A stretch of 64,000 nucleotides of DNA from Nematostella vectensis (lineage: Eukaryota; Cnidaria; Anthozoa; Actiniaria; Edwardsiidae). The stretch is taken from contig NC_064041.1 of assembly GCF_932526225.1 (NCBI RefSeq), positions 124,001-188,000 on the forward strand, given 5' to 3'. Of the stretch, positions 46,013 to 58,100 are shown in pieces. The notes beneath the pieces were generated by a model. It was not told the origin of the DNA and did not search any database. It saw only the letters and a list, made by a program, of their open reading frames with translations. The position numbers and the translations under genes are program-made. The stretch's first letter is position 1; every line of letters begins with the position of its first letter.

Positions 46013-46806
46013 GCGGCAGTTCAAGTGTGCTCTTCGTGTTGGATTGCTGTAGAGTACATGGATATCAAAGGTAAGGTTAAGCAAAAGTAGTTAATGAGTT
46101 TTGTTTGCGACTGAAACGCGATAGATGAAAGAATTTCGTTTCTGTTTTTACCGCCGAGTTCCAAAGTTCGTTTTATGCGGTATTTTACTCTTAGGAATAG
46201 CAAACGTTCGTGTCACCTATTTGCAGGCTTGTAGCTAGTGGTTATTATGCCAAATCGCGCTGAATTATATTTTAAAATTTAATATTTGGCTAATATTTGT
46301 AAATCCTAGGACAAAAGTTTGTTTATTTCTGTACTTAATACATCATTTCTCTCATTACCACGGGCAGACCAGACGAAATATTCGTGTAACGAATATTTTC
46401 TTTAATTTGTGTACTGAATATATCTGTTATAAGCCAGTTTATTGTAGTTGTTGTCGTAGATTGATCTGGTTCCGTTTTAGCCGTGATTCATAACAGTTTA
46501 GGCGATTTTCCTCCCTCATTTCGGTTCACATCCTATTCACTCGTAATAAAATACAACAGGGTAGGAAGCTCCACGCCCTGGCAAACACAACTTAGACTCT
46601 TCGAGGCAACTTTTGCGGCGGAAAACGGACATCTTTTCCCTTCAAAATCCTATATGCCATAGAAGAACAGTTTCTAAACACATCAATCGAAGAAAATTAT
46701 CCAAAAGACCAGAATTTCCCTGCAATTTTTAGCTGCAAAGTCGAAATTTATCGTTCTTCCAGGGTGCTGACAAGCAGTCGGTCCACTGAGCGCGGTCGGG
46801 GCCAGA

Positions 46807-46870
46807 ACACAATAGAAAATACAATGGTCTCAGTGGTTGCCATGACATTGCATTGTATTTTCTATTGTGT
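46807..46870. ncRNA. Perfect 20-bp hairpin, possible small-RNA precursor
   Basis: acacaatagaaaatacaatg (46807-46826) and cattgtattttctattgtgt (46851-46870) are exact reverse complements around a 24-nt loop. Stem and loop size fit a short hairpin RNA, but transcription is unknown. It may equally be the relic of a tiny palindromic element. Confidence 0.3.
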
Positions 46871-47672
46871 CCAGGATCTTGGTCTGATGTGCCAAGTAAG
46901 CATCTTATTTAGTTTTCTAAGAAATGACTTTATACCAAGATGTGATACTCATTTCATATATGAGCATACTGTATAGAGTAAACTATTAGTAACAGCTAAT
47001 TCTGGTGATGATCATCGAAATTATTACAGATCATAAGAAATTAGTTCAGTGGAACTAAGTTAGCCAGCTGAAGTCTCACTCATTAATAGATTTAAAAAAA
47101 TCAGAACAGCTGCTTCATCTATGATACATCATAAATACAAATATTAGATCCAGTTAATGTAAACTTTGTGACTTAGTAAAATTGTGAAATATGTTACATT
47201 ATAAGATGTATCTTAATATATGTAGTGTTCTTGCATTGTAAGACTTGGTTTTTAATAAATAGTGTAATAGAAGAAATGACTTCGCTTTATCTGGGGCTGA
47301 ATTTAAATTTAGAAAGGGGCCAAATTGGCCCCAAGGGCTGAATTCTAGGTGGGGCTGAATTGAATTGAAAGAGGGCCATATTGACCTTTTAGGGGGGGCA
47401 TTTATAAGAGGGTTGAATTTTTAATGGGCCGTTTTGACACCAGCAAAACAGCACCCCTGTTTTCCATATCAACCGCTCAAAAAAGCTGAATTGGCTCAAC
47501 TGAAGTGGCCGATTTGACCCTAAAAATTGGCGCCAAAACAGCACCATTCGAATGAGGCTGATTTGACCCCAATGAACGGGGTCGTCCTGGACGTGCCGTT
47601 TTGGGCCCATTTTCGGCTCTGTCAATTTAACAGTGTACTTTGATGTTGTTATTATTATATGTTATATATTTA

Positions 47673-47988
47673 TGTTGTTATTTATACAAGCTGGAGTCTG
47701 GATTTGAATCAAACGCGAACTATTATGGGATTTAGCTTTCTGTGAATATATTTGCCAATCTTGCTTACTTAAGAGTTTTCTTCTTCCGAGTTATTTTACA
47801 TGATCTCTTTTCATTCCTATCAAGTTGGCAAAACAACAACACGCAACCCGCGGGGGAGTAGGGCAAAATAAAAGGAGCAAATCCTCATGCGCAGTGGTGG
47901 GGTGGTGGTTACTAAAAATAGCCAGATTGGGAATCGACATGGCGCGCGGGTAATACCAGTGTCCATCTCTTATCTTCTGCTCTCTTGG
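47673..47988. repeat. Dispersed repeat, shorter copy (partner at 19474-19870)
   Basis: It starts tgttgttatttatacaagct and follows the right end of the 44569-47635 element by about 35 bp. It shares long near-identical blocks with 19474-19870 and lacks about 70 bp of it. Confidence 0.85.
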
Positions 47989-49046
47989 TTTTACGGTTTA
48001 CGCCCACCTTCCTAAATATCTAGAAAACGCTTTTTAAGCTATTCAGAAACGCTCTTTGTGAATAACCGTGCCGTCACTCTCATATGAAAAATGCTTTAGA
48101 GGAATGTAACATAGAGTTCCTAGCAGTCATGAGAAAAAATAAATGTAAGAACTTCATCAAGAACATTAAACAGGAAACACATTGTACAACCAGGTAAAGA
48201 GTAGACTGAGAGCCAACTTGCGGGCAAACACGAGCTGTCACATTAAACCCACGATCACTGATCGGTTCGGACAGATTGTTTCTTGTAAATATACTTCTCA
48301 TTTTTCGTAATTGTACACCCATTTTGTAATTATGTTGCTGGCGCCGCCTGTAAGTCAGCCTTCCTGAGATAGACGGTAATAAACTAATGATTGATTGATT
48401 GTATATTGATCTTTGTTACGTAATCGACCGGAAGTAAACTGGTGACAATGTGGCTTTAATAGCAAATTGAAACTTAAATATAAGTGATTGGGGTAAGTTT
48501 AATATTCGGGGTTTTTCTTTGTTCATAACAGGAACGCTTTTTCGCAAGTGTAGGTCACTATGTCACTATGTAGGTCACTAAGTCACTATGTCATGATAAT
48601 TGCTTTTTTTCGAGTTTTGGATGTTTCAAAATAAAAATAATGACAACAACAACACAATTAAAATAATGATATCAATAATGATGAAGCTGTATTTTCAAAT
48701 TGTCCCTACCGTTGGCCGCAAAAGCAACAAAGTGAGACGACAGGTACATTTTGCTAAAACTAGTTTTACTAGTTCTAGAAAATTTTTCTTGGCCTTCCTG
48801 AAAACAAAAGAGGAAAGAACTATAAGATATATAAACTTGTTTCACTAGTTCTAGTAAATATATTTGGGCTATCCTAAAAAGAAAAGAGGGAAAAACTATC
48901 AAATATATGAGCAAGTTTAACTAGTTCTAAAAAATATATCTTGGCCTTCCTAAAATGAATATAGGCGTTTCACCCTTCAAAAGGTGAAAAGATCCGCCTT
49001 ATATGCTTGTGGCACCTCAGACATCCGTGACAGGAAGGCGCTCACG
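47989..49046. other. Upstream region of the PA14 gene
   Basis: AT-rich, without a convincing upstream exon. 48763-48945 contains three diverged repeats of the type tagttctagaaaat..cttggccttcct. Promoter elements are not obvious. Confidence 0.45.
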
Positions 49047-49173
49047 ATGAACGCCAGTCCAGCGATGACCGGACTTCATTGTTTATCTGGACGGAAAGCC
49101 TGTAGAAGTATAATAGCGGTGTTGTTCATAACGGTTATTGGCGCAGAAGAGGCTCCCCTTCCCTTCGCTTCTG
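49047..49173 (+). CDS. Exon 1: signal peptide
   Basis: ATG 49047 (MNASPAMTGLHCLS) with a second in-frame ATG at 49065. The basic GRKACR is followed by the hydrophobic core SIIAVLFITVIGA, then AEEAPLPFAS, a typical cleavable signal. The donor gtaagt follows at 49174 in phase 1. A non-ATG frame is open further upstream, but I prefer the first ATG. Confidence 0.75.
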
Positions 49174-52100
49174 GTAAGTAAATTCAAATGAGTAAATATC
49201 AAAATCCCGTTTTCATGATCGCATTTTTAAAAACTTCGAAAGATGAAATGAAATTCCCAGATACTTTTTTCATCTTGTATTTATTTCCATATATATTGTA
49301 TTTATATGCCGCCGCTTGTATAACCGTGTCAAGTGGTTTTCAGTTGTTAAGTAGATATATGAAGGCACGACATTGTTAGTGTTAAAAGTGTTGACAATGA
49401 TTTATTATTAAACAAGTAATTTTCAATGCAGTGAAATTAATGATATTGTATTGTGAAATTATTATTATTGTTCGATGAATTATAAGAATGAAGATTCATA
49501 TTATACAATGGTAAACTGTTTTTAAGTAGGTGTGGAACTTATTTATTTATTTTCTTGCTTAATCATGACTTTATTTGTAACGCATTGGCTATATGCCCGA
49601 TAGTCGGGACAGGAATGGACTAAATGCCCGACAGTTTTCAATTTATTCAAATAACCCAGTAAATTGTCTTCCTAGTGAGTTCAAAGCATTCTATATTTGT
49701 CGAGAAAGGGAAGCGAATCTGAATGGAGCTTAGTTGTAGGTATTGAATGTTTTTCTTTGTCTGTGTACACTGTAAAATCGTAATTTTAGTGACAGGGTTT
49801 TTCTAAATATAGTGCTAAATGTCTACAGCTCTCAATTTACGGAAGCATCACAGTAAAACAATAAATTGTCGACCTAGTGAGTTCAAAGTATTGTATATTT
49901 GTGGAGAAAGGGCAAGCGAATATAATTTAAGCTTTGTAGTCGGAATTGAACGTTTTTCCTTGTATATACTATAAAAACGTTATCAATGTGACACTGAATT
50001 TTATCTCCTACAACTGTCGGGAAAAGTCTTCAATGGACTGAATACACGACAGTTTACAATTTATTCAAATAAGCCATTAATTTGTAAACCAAGTGAGTTC
50101 AAAGCATCCTATATTTGTCGAGAAAGGGCAAACGATCAAGGGCACTCAACGACGAAAATTTCACAACAGTCATGCAGTCATTTTGTTACAATATAGAGCT
50201 TTCCTAGATATTTTTTATCTGTTCGGATTTGCTAGGCGAAATTACAGCCATCCGAAAAATCTTGTTACTCATCCCGAGGCATCCGAAACTCCTAGCGATT
50301 CTAAGATCCTCAAGCGAAATTTCTAGGTAATGTCCCTTGTATACTCGCTCCCGAAAATACTAGGGGACTTTTGTGTCACTCGATCGTCGGATGGTCGGAT
50401 CGATCATCCGTAAACTTTTTGTGGTCTTTCTGTGCTTTAGAAACACAGCAATCCTTAGATCATATATATACTTCCGGTTAAAGCCTAGTACTATAAAAGG
50501 GCAATGTTATCGACCTGTACGGGCATTTTTTTATAATGACAGGAAAGTATGTAATAAGCTAGTTTTTTTCAGAAAAGTCTTCCATGTGGGTTGAGCGTGC
50601 GCTTGCGCCTTTGTCACTGACGTCAATCGGTCTTCTACGGTTCAGTCCAAATCAAGAAACAAGAAAAATGGTAGCAAAACTTTTAATTCTCTTTGTTTTA
50701 GTACATGCCGAATCGCGCCTCTGGGTTTTCGCGTTGTTTGTTTGAGTTTGTGCTGAAAGAGCGACTAGCCAAAACTGCGAGTATAAAGTCCGAGAAACAC
50801 ACAGGGAAAAGCCTGTGTTAGCGGTGTCTTTTTTGAAGGGTAAAAAGGCATCTGTTAGAAGGACAAAATAGAAGAGAAAAGATTTCCACAAATATCTATT
50901 ACAATTCTTCCAGCTAAACAAAATACCAAACAAAACTCGTACAAACACAAGGCCCTCGCTTGTTCATCGAATATATATTTTGCGCCTTTCTAGAATGTTT
51001 ACATGCATAAAACACATTGTATGACAGTAGCGTGATCAATTATTGCGGGTATTTTATTTTGTTTCCGGAAAGAATATGCTATAATTTGACATGCTAGCAA
51101 AAACTTTTCGAACGGTACGATACCAATAGTATTAAAACTAATTTTAGTTACAAGTTCATTCGGCAATATCGCAATATCAGGTTGGTCTAGCGGTGCGGAC
51201 ACTTGACTCCGACCGCAGTGACCCGGGTTCGATTCCTGATAGCGCTATTTTTTAAAATAATAATAATTAATTATACTGTCATGACATCGAAAATAAAAAA
51301 GGTAAAATAGGATCCGTAGGTGACCTTGCTTACGAACAGGATATTTGACCGAAAATGGTCGTTGGGTGCCCTTGAAACGATTCAAAATTGAGCTTTGCTG
51401 TCGGAATTGAATGCTTTACCTTGCTTGTATACACTATAAAATCGTTATTTGACAAAAAAATTTCTTATATTTGTTTTTTTTTTCATTTGAATCTGAATTC
51501 AGATTTGCTTACCCTTTCTCGACAAATATAAAATACTTTGAACTCACTAGACAGTTTGCCGTGATATTTTCGTAAATTGAGAGCTATAGACACGTAGAAC
51601 CCTATGTTACTAAAATACTTATATTCAAATATAAACGGAATTTCTACGATCATTTCGAGTTTGGAACGACGTATAGGGAGCTACGTCCCGTTTCCCATTA
51701 GTTTTTATCGCTTCAGCGCGTGGTAGGGGGTTCATGGGGCCAGGTACCCCCTCCTACACATAAATGAGCCCTTTTTCAGTCTTTCATTAACTCTACCTTA
51801 CTTAAAAAGTGCACCCTTAATAATATATGATCATTCCCTTATAAAATACTCATTTGCAATAACAATTTCTTACGTTTCCCTTTCTTCACAAGCTCCAAGT
51901 TGTTGGTCTTTGTCTGTCTCAAGAAGGTAACGCTTCAGTTGGCTCCTTTTGGTTTTGGTTTCGTGCGCCGCTCATGATATTACTTTTTTGGGTTTTCTGT
52001 GTTTACAATCAAATTTCGAGTTGCGTTTGCCCTTATGGGCCACAAAATCAGGTTCTGAACGTAAAACAATCACAAAACAATTTAGAGAAGAATAAAACGG

Positions 52101-55100
52101 TTTAGGGGCCGTCCACACTAACACGGATTCGTTTGAATCTGTATACTTTTTGAAACGTTTAGGCCTTACGTCCACACTAACACGCGCGCAGAATCCAGCG
52201 AATCCGGATACTTTTTAAAAAGCTGTCGAAAGTGAATCAAAATGGATCCGTATACTTTGGCGGTAGTGTGTGCGGTCGAATCCGTATCAAAATGAAAACA
52301 ATGGCTTCATATCGCAGGCGCGCGCTGCTTTGAGCATGCGCATATCGTAAAAAGGACATCACCCTGTTCCATTCAGCGTTTTCAAACGTTTGAATCCGTG
52401 TTAGTGTTGACAGCTGGATCCAGGCGAACACGATGCAAAAACGATAGTGTGGACACGAATCAAGTGATGCGTTTTCGCCGAAACGAATCCGGATACTTTT
52501 GAATCTGTGTTAGTGTGGACGACCCCTTAGTTTCAGCTTCCAGCGGATTAATGTCGAAAAAAGCTTTATTTATCGAGATTTAAGTATAACCGACTCCGAC
52601 GTTCGAGAAAATGCCGACAATATGCTAATTTTCGCTAAGATGACGTAAAGATGGCGCTACATGTTATTTCCTCCGTATCTTAAAACACAAAATGTTTGTA
52701 TTTATGTGGTTAACAACGTACTTCTCTCCCCAACTGCAGGCGTGTTTTGTTCGCAAGAACAAAATCACAGGATAGACGTGCATCACACAGCCGCCATGCT
52801 CGATTCTGATTGGTTTAGACCAATCACTTTAGCAAAGGTTGCTATTTTTAGGGAATAATAAAAGTGAAACCAAGAAAATTTTGGTAACAAATATTGGTAA
52901 CCCATCGACTCGAGTTTTAGTAACGCGATGTCCGTCCGTCCCCAAAAAGCAACTTATGACAACCAAACTTAGCAAGTGTCATGTATGTTAAGGGGGGTAC
53001 AAAATTGTGGACACGTGATCTGTGGCATCATCGATGACGTCACTAGAAGCAAAAAATTGCTAACGTCATAGAAAAATATTTGTATTTCACCAAGGAAACA
53101 TTGAATGGCAACCAAACTCGGTAGGTGTTATGTTTGTGTCAAGGGAGGTGCAAAAGTAGGGTCACGTGATTTTAGACATCATCGATGACGTTACCAAAAG
53201 CAAAACTATTCCGATTTCATTAAGAACAAAAATATACATATCTCATGAACGAAACATTATATAACAACCAATCTTGGTATGTTTCATGAAAGTGTCATGG
53301 GGGTGCACTCATATGGTCACGTGACGTCAGCAATGAATCACTAGAAGCAAAATATCTTAACGGTGGCGAGTTGAACATTGGTGGTGGCGAGTTGAACATT
53401 GGTGGTGGCGAGTTGAACATTGGTGGTGGCGAGTTGGTTGGTGGCGAGTTGGCCATGGTGGCGAGTTTGCCGTAAACCTCTTTATAAACCTGCATACAAA
53501 AATTGGAAGAAATAAGTTATGCCTGGCCGCCGCTGGTCTAAAGCCCTTTCTATTTTAAAAATCGTTCTTCATGCTTTAGACTAGCCGGAAGATGAAGACA
53601 AAGGCAAGAGTGCTATTTCCCATGCTTTAATTGTTGACCGTCGAAATCACACAATATAACAACACAGTACTAGGCTCTCTACATTTTTACGCTAGGACCC
53701 GACAGCAATCTGTGTGGTGATCCCACACGAAAGCAAATAAATGTAACACAATTCAAGAGGGAACGGGTAGAATTTGATACATTCGGTAAAACGAACCAAA
53801 AACGAACCAATCAGCCAAAAGCGTGAGGACCTGGGAAATCACAGATTTGGTATCTCGTCCCTGTGTATTTGAGATTTACAAAATAATCAATGTAATCAAG
53901 GTAACTCTGAGATAACACTAATAAGCAAGTTTTACCAAGGGCTGAAGATGGCATGTGGTTTCGAAGAACATTCAAGAGTTTAGCTTGCCAAATAAAATAT
54001 CTGCGGAGGAGTTTAGCTTGCCAAATAAAATGTAAGCGGAGGGGTCCACGGGCGTGCTAAAATCTAGACTAAGGAAACCATCATTTGTAAACACAATCTC
54101 AATTACCCTTAAAAGATAAACAAGGAGGGTACAATTCATCATGTTTCTCATACTGGCCACCGCCGCGCCTTATCCTCAGGTGTTAAAAGTCAGCATGGCG
54201 TGTATATCGAGAAGTGGGAAGGAGTGGATACTTATGACATCAAGACTCTTCTAAAGGACTCACGCTTCCCCAACCTCCCAACCTGGCGCGGTTACGGCTC
54301 CGCCTTTACGCAACCCGAGAACTGGGGCGAGAATTTCGGTACCCGGATCAGAACCTACTTTGTACCACAGCAGAGCGGTTCTCACATATTCTATATTTGT
54401 AAGTAAAACAATTATATTTGTCTTTCTTATATCTGTTTTAGGTTTTCGTAAAATGTACACGTTCATTACTTTTATCCTCAGCTGCTAACAATCAAGGTCA
54501 GCTTTTTCTGAGCAGTGATGAAACGGCCAAGCATAAAAGTTTAATTGCAAGTGTATCTGGCAAACGATCTACAAAGCCGACAGAATATTATAAGTGAGTA
54601 GAAGTACATTATCAAGCTTAACAGGCTCGTACCTATCACTGTTAAATCTAGAAGGAAAAAAGAGTGGTAGTACAGCCCCCCCCCCCCAAAAAAAAAAATC
54701 ATGTTTAGAAAAATTGTTTAGAAAAATTAGTAAGCTATACGATAAAGTTTCCGTGGTCACAATGGGATGCCTGTGTGTTCCGTATGTCCGTGCCCTTCGC
54801 TTGTCTGTTTGGTCGAAAATTTGAATGGCGCGAAAGTGGGAACGCGCGCGTACTGGAAAAATTATTATTTTTCAATTTCCTTTTAGTCGTTTGTATACTA
54901 CAAAACCAAAAGCTTAATATATATTGTAACACACTGTGAAATTACACAAATACGAACATGGAAAACAGAGCGATTTGCGAAAAGGAAGGTGAACTTAAAA
55001 GGCCAAAGCATAAAAGAAACAGTGGCATCTGGTACAGAACTACAAATTGGAATTGTTGTTTTCAATGCTGAATTGAAAGAGTGGTTTTCAAAATCCCTTG

Positions 55101-58100
55101 CAACAAAATGTAGTTGTTAAATTGTAATAGTTAAGCCAGAACAAAAGAGAACAAAGACATTACAGTGTATCAGTCTAAATAAGCTAAATAGTATTTCGCG
55201 GGTATTTTGAAAACCACTTTATTGTATTGTATCATTAACTATTTTTTGTTAAATTTTACTCGATGTAAATTGTTCAGTTTAGTCTTTTCCCTACAATGCA
55301 ATAATTCTAAAATATATTATTTATCGATCAAACTTGTGGTAGATTCACATATTGTATAACAGCTATTGCATATCTGACTGACTGATACGAACAATAAGTG
55401 ATATGTGGGGCTCCGCTTTAGGCAGTGCCTAGATATATCTAGTGCGTACTTGTACTCATCAAAAACAGTACTCTTCAATATTTGTGTTCTACACGTCCCT
55501 TTTATTGTAAGGTATGATGAGCAGAAATCATGGCCAGCGCAGCTCACAAAAGGAAAGTTCTATTACATGGAGACGCTGATGTCGGAATACTATAGTGGTG
55601 ATTCATTGGGAGTCGCGGTAGAGACTCCAGATGGCAAATTCTACGCACCCATCCCCTCTCAGTTCTTGTGGACAGCCTATTCATCATCGTCAGGTATTTT
55701 TCCAAGGCCAGTTATCAGTTATTATTGTTCTTGGTTATGACTATTTGCCCTTTTTATTTGTCATAACATTGCTCAACATGATAATTGATGAAGCCAGAAG
55801 TAACCACTATGTTGCTATGTCAAATGTTGAAGGGCTTACCAGACATTGATAATAGTTTTGGGAAAATCGTTTTAGCCTTTCATATTCTCCTGCATTTTGT
55901 AGAAATATAATAAACCCTGATACCTAACAGAACTGCCATTTGCAATTTTTCCTTAAAAATGGGGGTTTTATGAAAGTATTGTTCTTACTCCTCCGAGTCT
56001 ATTGTTCTACTCCTCCTAGTCTGTTGTTCTTACTCCTCCCAACTCCTCCCATTCCTTTGTTCCCTTGGTTGCCATGGCGACTGTTTTGGGAGGAGTCCTT
56101 CCCGAAAAACGAGTTCACCCAAAAAAGGGCTAACCTTCCTGTTACTATACTACTTATGAATCTCTACCCACAGCACAGTTCAATTCCGCCTCGCAGATGA
56201 ACCTTATGAAGGTAGCGGCCCGAGCAGGAGCGAGAGCGGGAGCCAATGCGGGAGAGTCAGCAGCTTCTCGTTCAGGGGCTCGTGCTGGAGCCGCAGCCGG
56301 AGCAGCTGCAGGAGCAGAAGGAGGAGCAAAGGCTGGGGCCGAAGCAGCCGCGAAGGCAGCGAGAAGAGTAATGAATAAAGCTATAAACCTTGCTCTGAAG
56401 GCGTACTCAGGACCTGGTGAAGTGATCAATATTCACTTGAATAAGTATGGAGTTGCGTCAAAAGAAGCGGAATCTCAGAAAGGTTGGCTGAATGACTGTG
56501 GCGTCTTTTAAATATCAGGCCACACCAGAGTGCGAGTTTAACGTAGTAAAAGTGGCAAGATCGTTTTAATAATCATAAAGAATATACGAAGAATTTGATT
56601 AAAAAAAAACAGAAAACTCTATTTTCCTTTTTTTATTTCTTATTTGTGATTTTCTGTGGTAAACCAATCGGGAGAATCCATAATATAGCATTTATGTCTT
56701 TTATCTACAACTTTCCTCACAGAAAGATAATCTAAAAAGCGATTTTATTTATAATAATTAAACCTAAAGCAAATATAAATTAACGAAGATATTTTTGGCA
56801 TGCCAGCATGCACTTGCTCTTAGGTTACCTAGTTCTTACGCGGGAAAAATAGATGAAGAACTCGTTATATCACATGAAAACAACAATTAGGGCACCCGAA
56901 TAATTTAAAAATAATAACAATATAATCACATAATCATGGTTATAATATTATACATTGGCTTTACTCTAGGGACATCCCCTTCAGGAGGCTCGTCAAGTGG
57001 GACTGGCGCTTCCTCTGCCGGGGGTTCATCAGCAGGAGCATCTGGTGGCGGACACCAGGGGGCAGGAGGAGGATCTGCAGCGGGTGGAGGTACCGGAAGT
57101 GGAAGTACCGGAAATGGAAATGCCGGAAGTGGAAATGCCGGAAATGGAGGTGCTGGGGGTGGAGGCGCCGGGGGGGGAAGCACAGGTGGAGCAAGTGCTA
57201 GCGGAAGTAAATCCTCATCTTCTAGTGCTTCGTCACAGTCTGGTTCTAGCGCTGCTCTGATGTCACGCCGTGTTCCGAGCGAGAAGCCGATTTTCACAGC
57301 AATTTTGCCTTCTGGTGGAACCAAAGAAGGGATGCTACATATGGGAATGGCTGGTAATCAGAATGTAGCTATCACGCCAGGTGCTACATTCGTCAAAATG
57401 CCAAACGACGGCGAAGATCCTGACGAGATTGCCAGGAAATCAGTGTTTTTGAACGGGGCCGCAAAAGAAGGTTAGCGTGATTGATGTATTACCGAATTCA
57501 TAACCGTGAATTATGTGACCACTATGGGGAATCTCTAAACTTTAACCAATAGGTTTGTGAAAATCAACGTTTTGATTGATAAACCTTTTTGTCACCCAGG
57601 TGGCAAAGTCCATATATTATTTATCAGAAAGTACGTTTCTCTTGCATGTTTGATTTGCTTACTCCATAAAACATGTTGGCCATGAATATTTATATTTACT
57701 AATTTTATGTTACGCCTACTCGTACAATATATTTTATGAGTGACCTTTGACCCTGGCATTAACTAACTTATGGAATCTTGATATTTCATTACCTTTTTTC
57801 TGCTTTTCGTATGTTCTTTTCAAATGTGCGGAATGTCGTTCTGTGCGCTCTAACAACTGCTGATATCAGGATAGTCCTTTTCGCTATTTGTATTGACAAC
57901 CCTGAGTATTTTATATTTTTATTTTTACCTTTTGCTTTCTTCTTTAAAGTTGTGATTGGATCAAAGTACACTATCCACTCCCTTAACATCCCAGCCATAC
58001 AAGAGAATGCCACCATCAATCAGTGTTTCCGGTCGGATGAAAGCCACCTCAACATGGACACTCACTGTCAGTATTTTATCGCCCGGAGAGGTTTGAAGAT

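Larger units (their letters stand above)
44569..47635. mobile_element. 3.07-kb inverted-repeat element, candidate TA target duplication
   Basis: The left end cactgtaaaattgaaagggc and the right end (reverse complement cactgttaaattgacagagc) form an imperfect inverted repeat, each bordered by TA. About 250-350 bp of subterminal sequence on both sides repeats ggccnatttgacccc-like words. No transposase is visible. Nested inside are an inverted pair (45081-46012) and a 20-bp hairpin (46807-46870). Confidence 0.65.

Noticed and set aside
51175-51241. Functional tRNA gene
   Set aside because: Only 67 nt between the pairing ends, with mismatched D and anticodon arms; better explained as tRNA-derived.
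52661-52858. Possible exon after ctgcag at 52740
   Set aside because: Its phase does not match exon 1 or exon 2 of the PA14 gene and it soon meets a stop; the region shows an inverted CCAAT pair (52807-52826) instead.
56154-56429. Minus-strand Ala/Pro-rich frame
   Set aside because: It is the antisense shadow of the Ala-rich exon 5, whose splice phases support the plus strand.
56926-57324. Minus-strand Pro-rich frame
   Set aside because: Antisense of the Gly/Ser-rich exon 6; composition is a by-product of GGN repeats.
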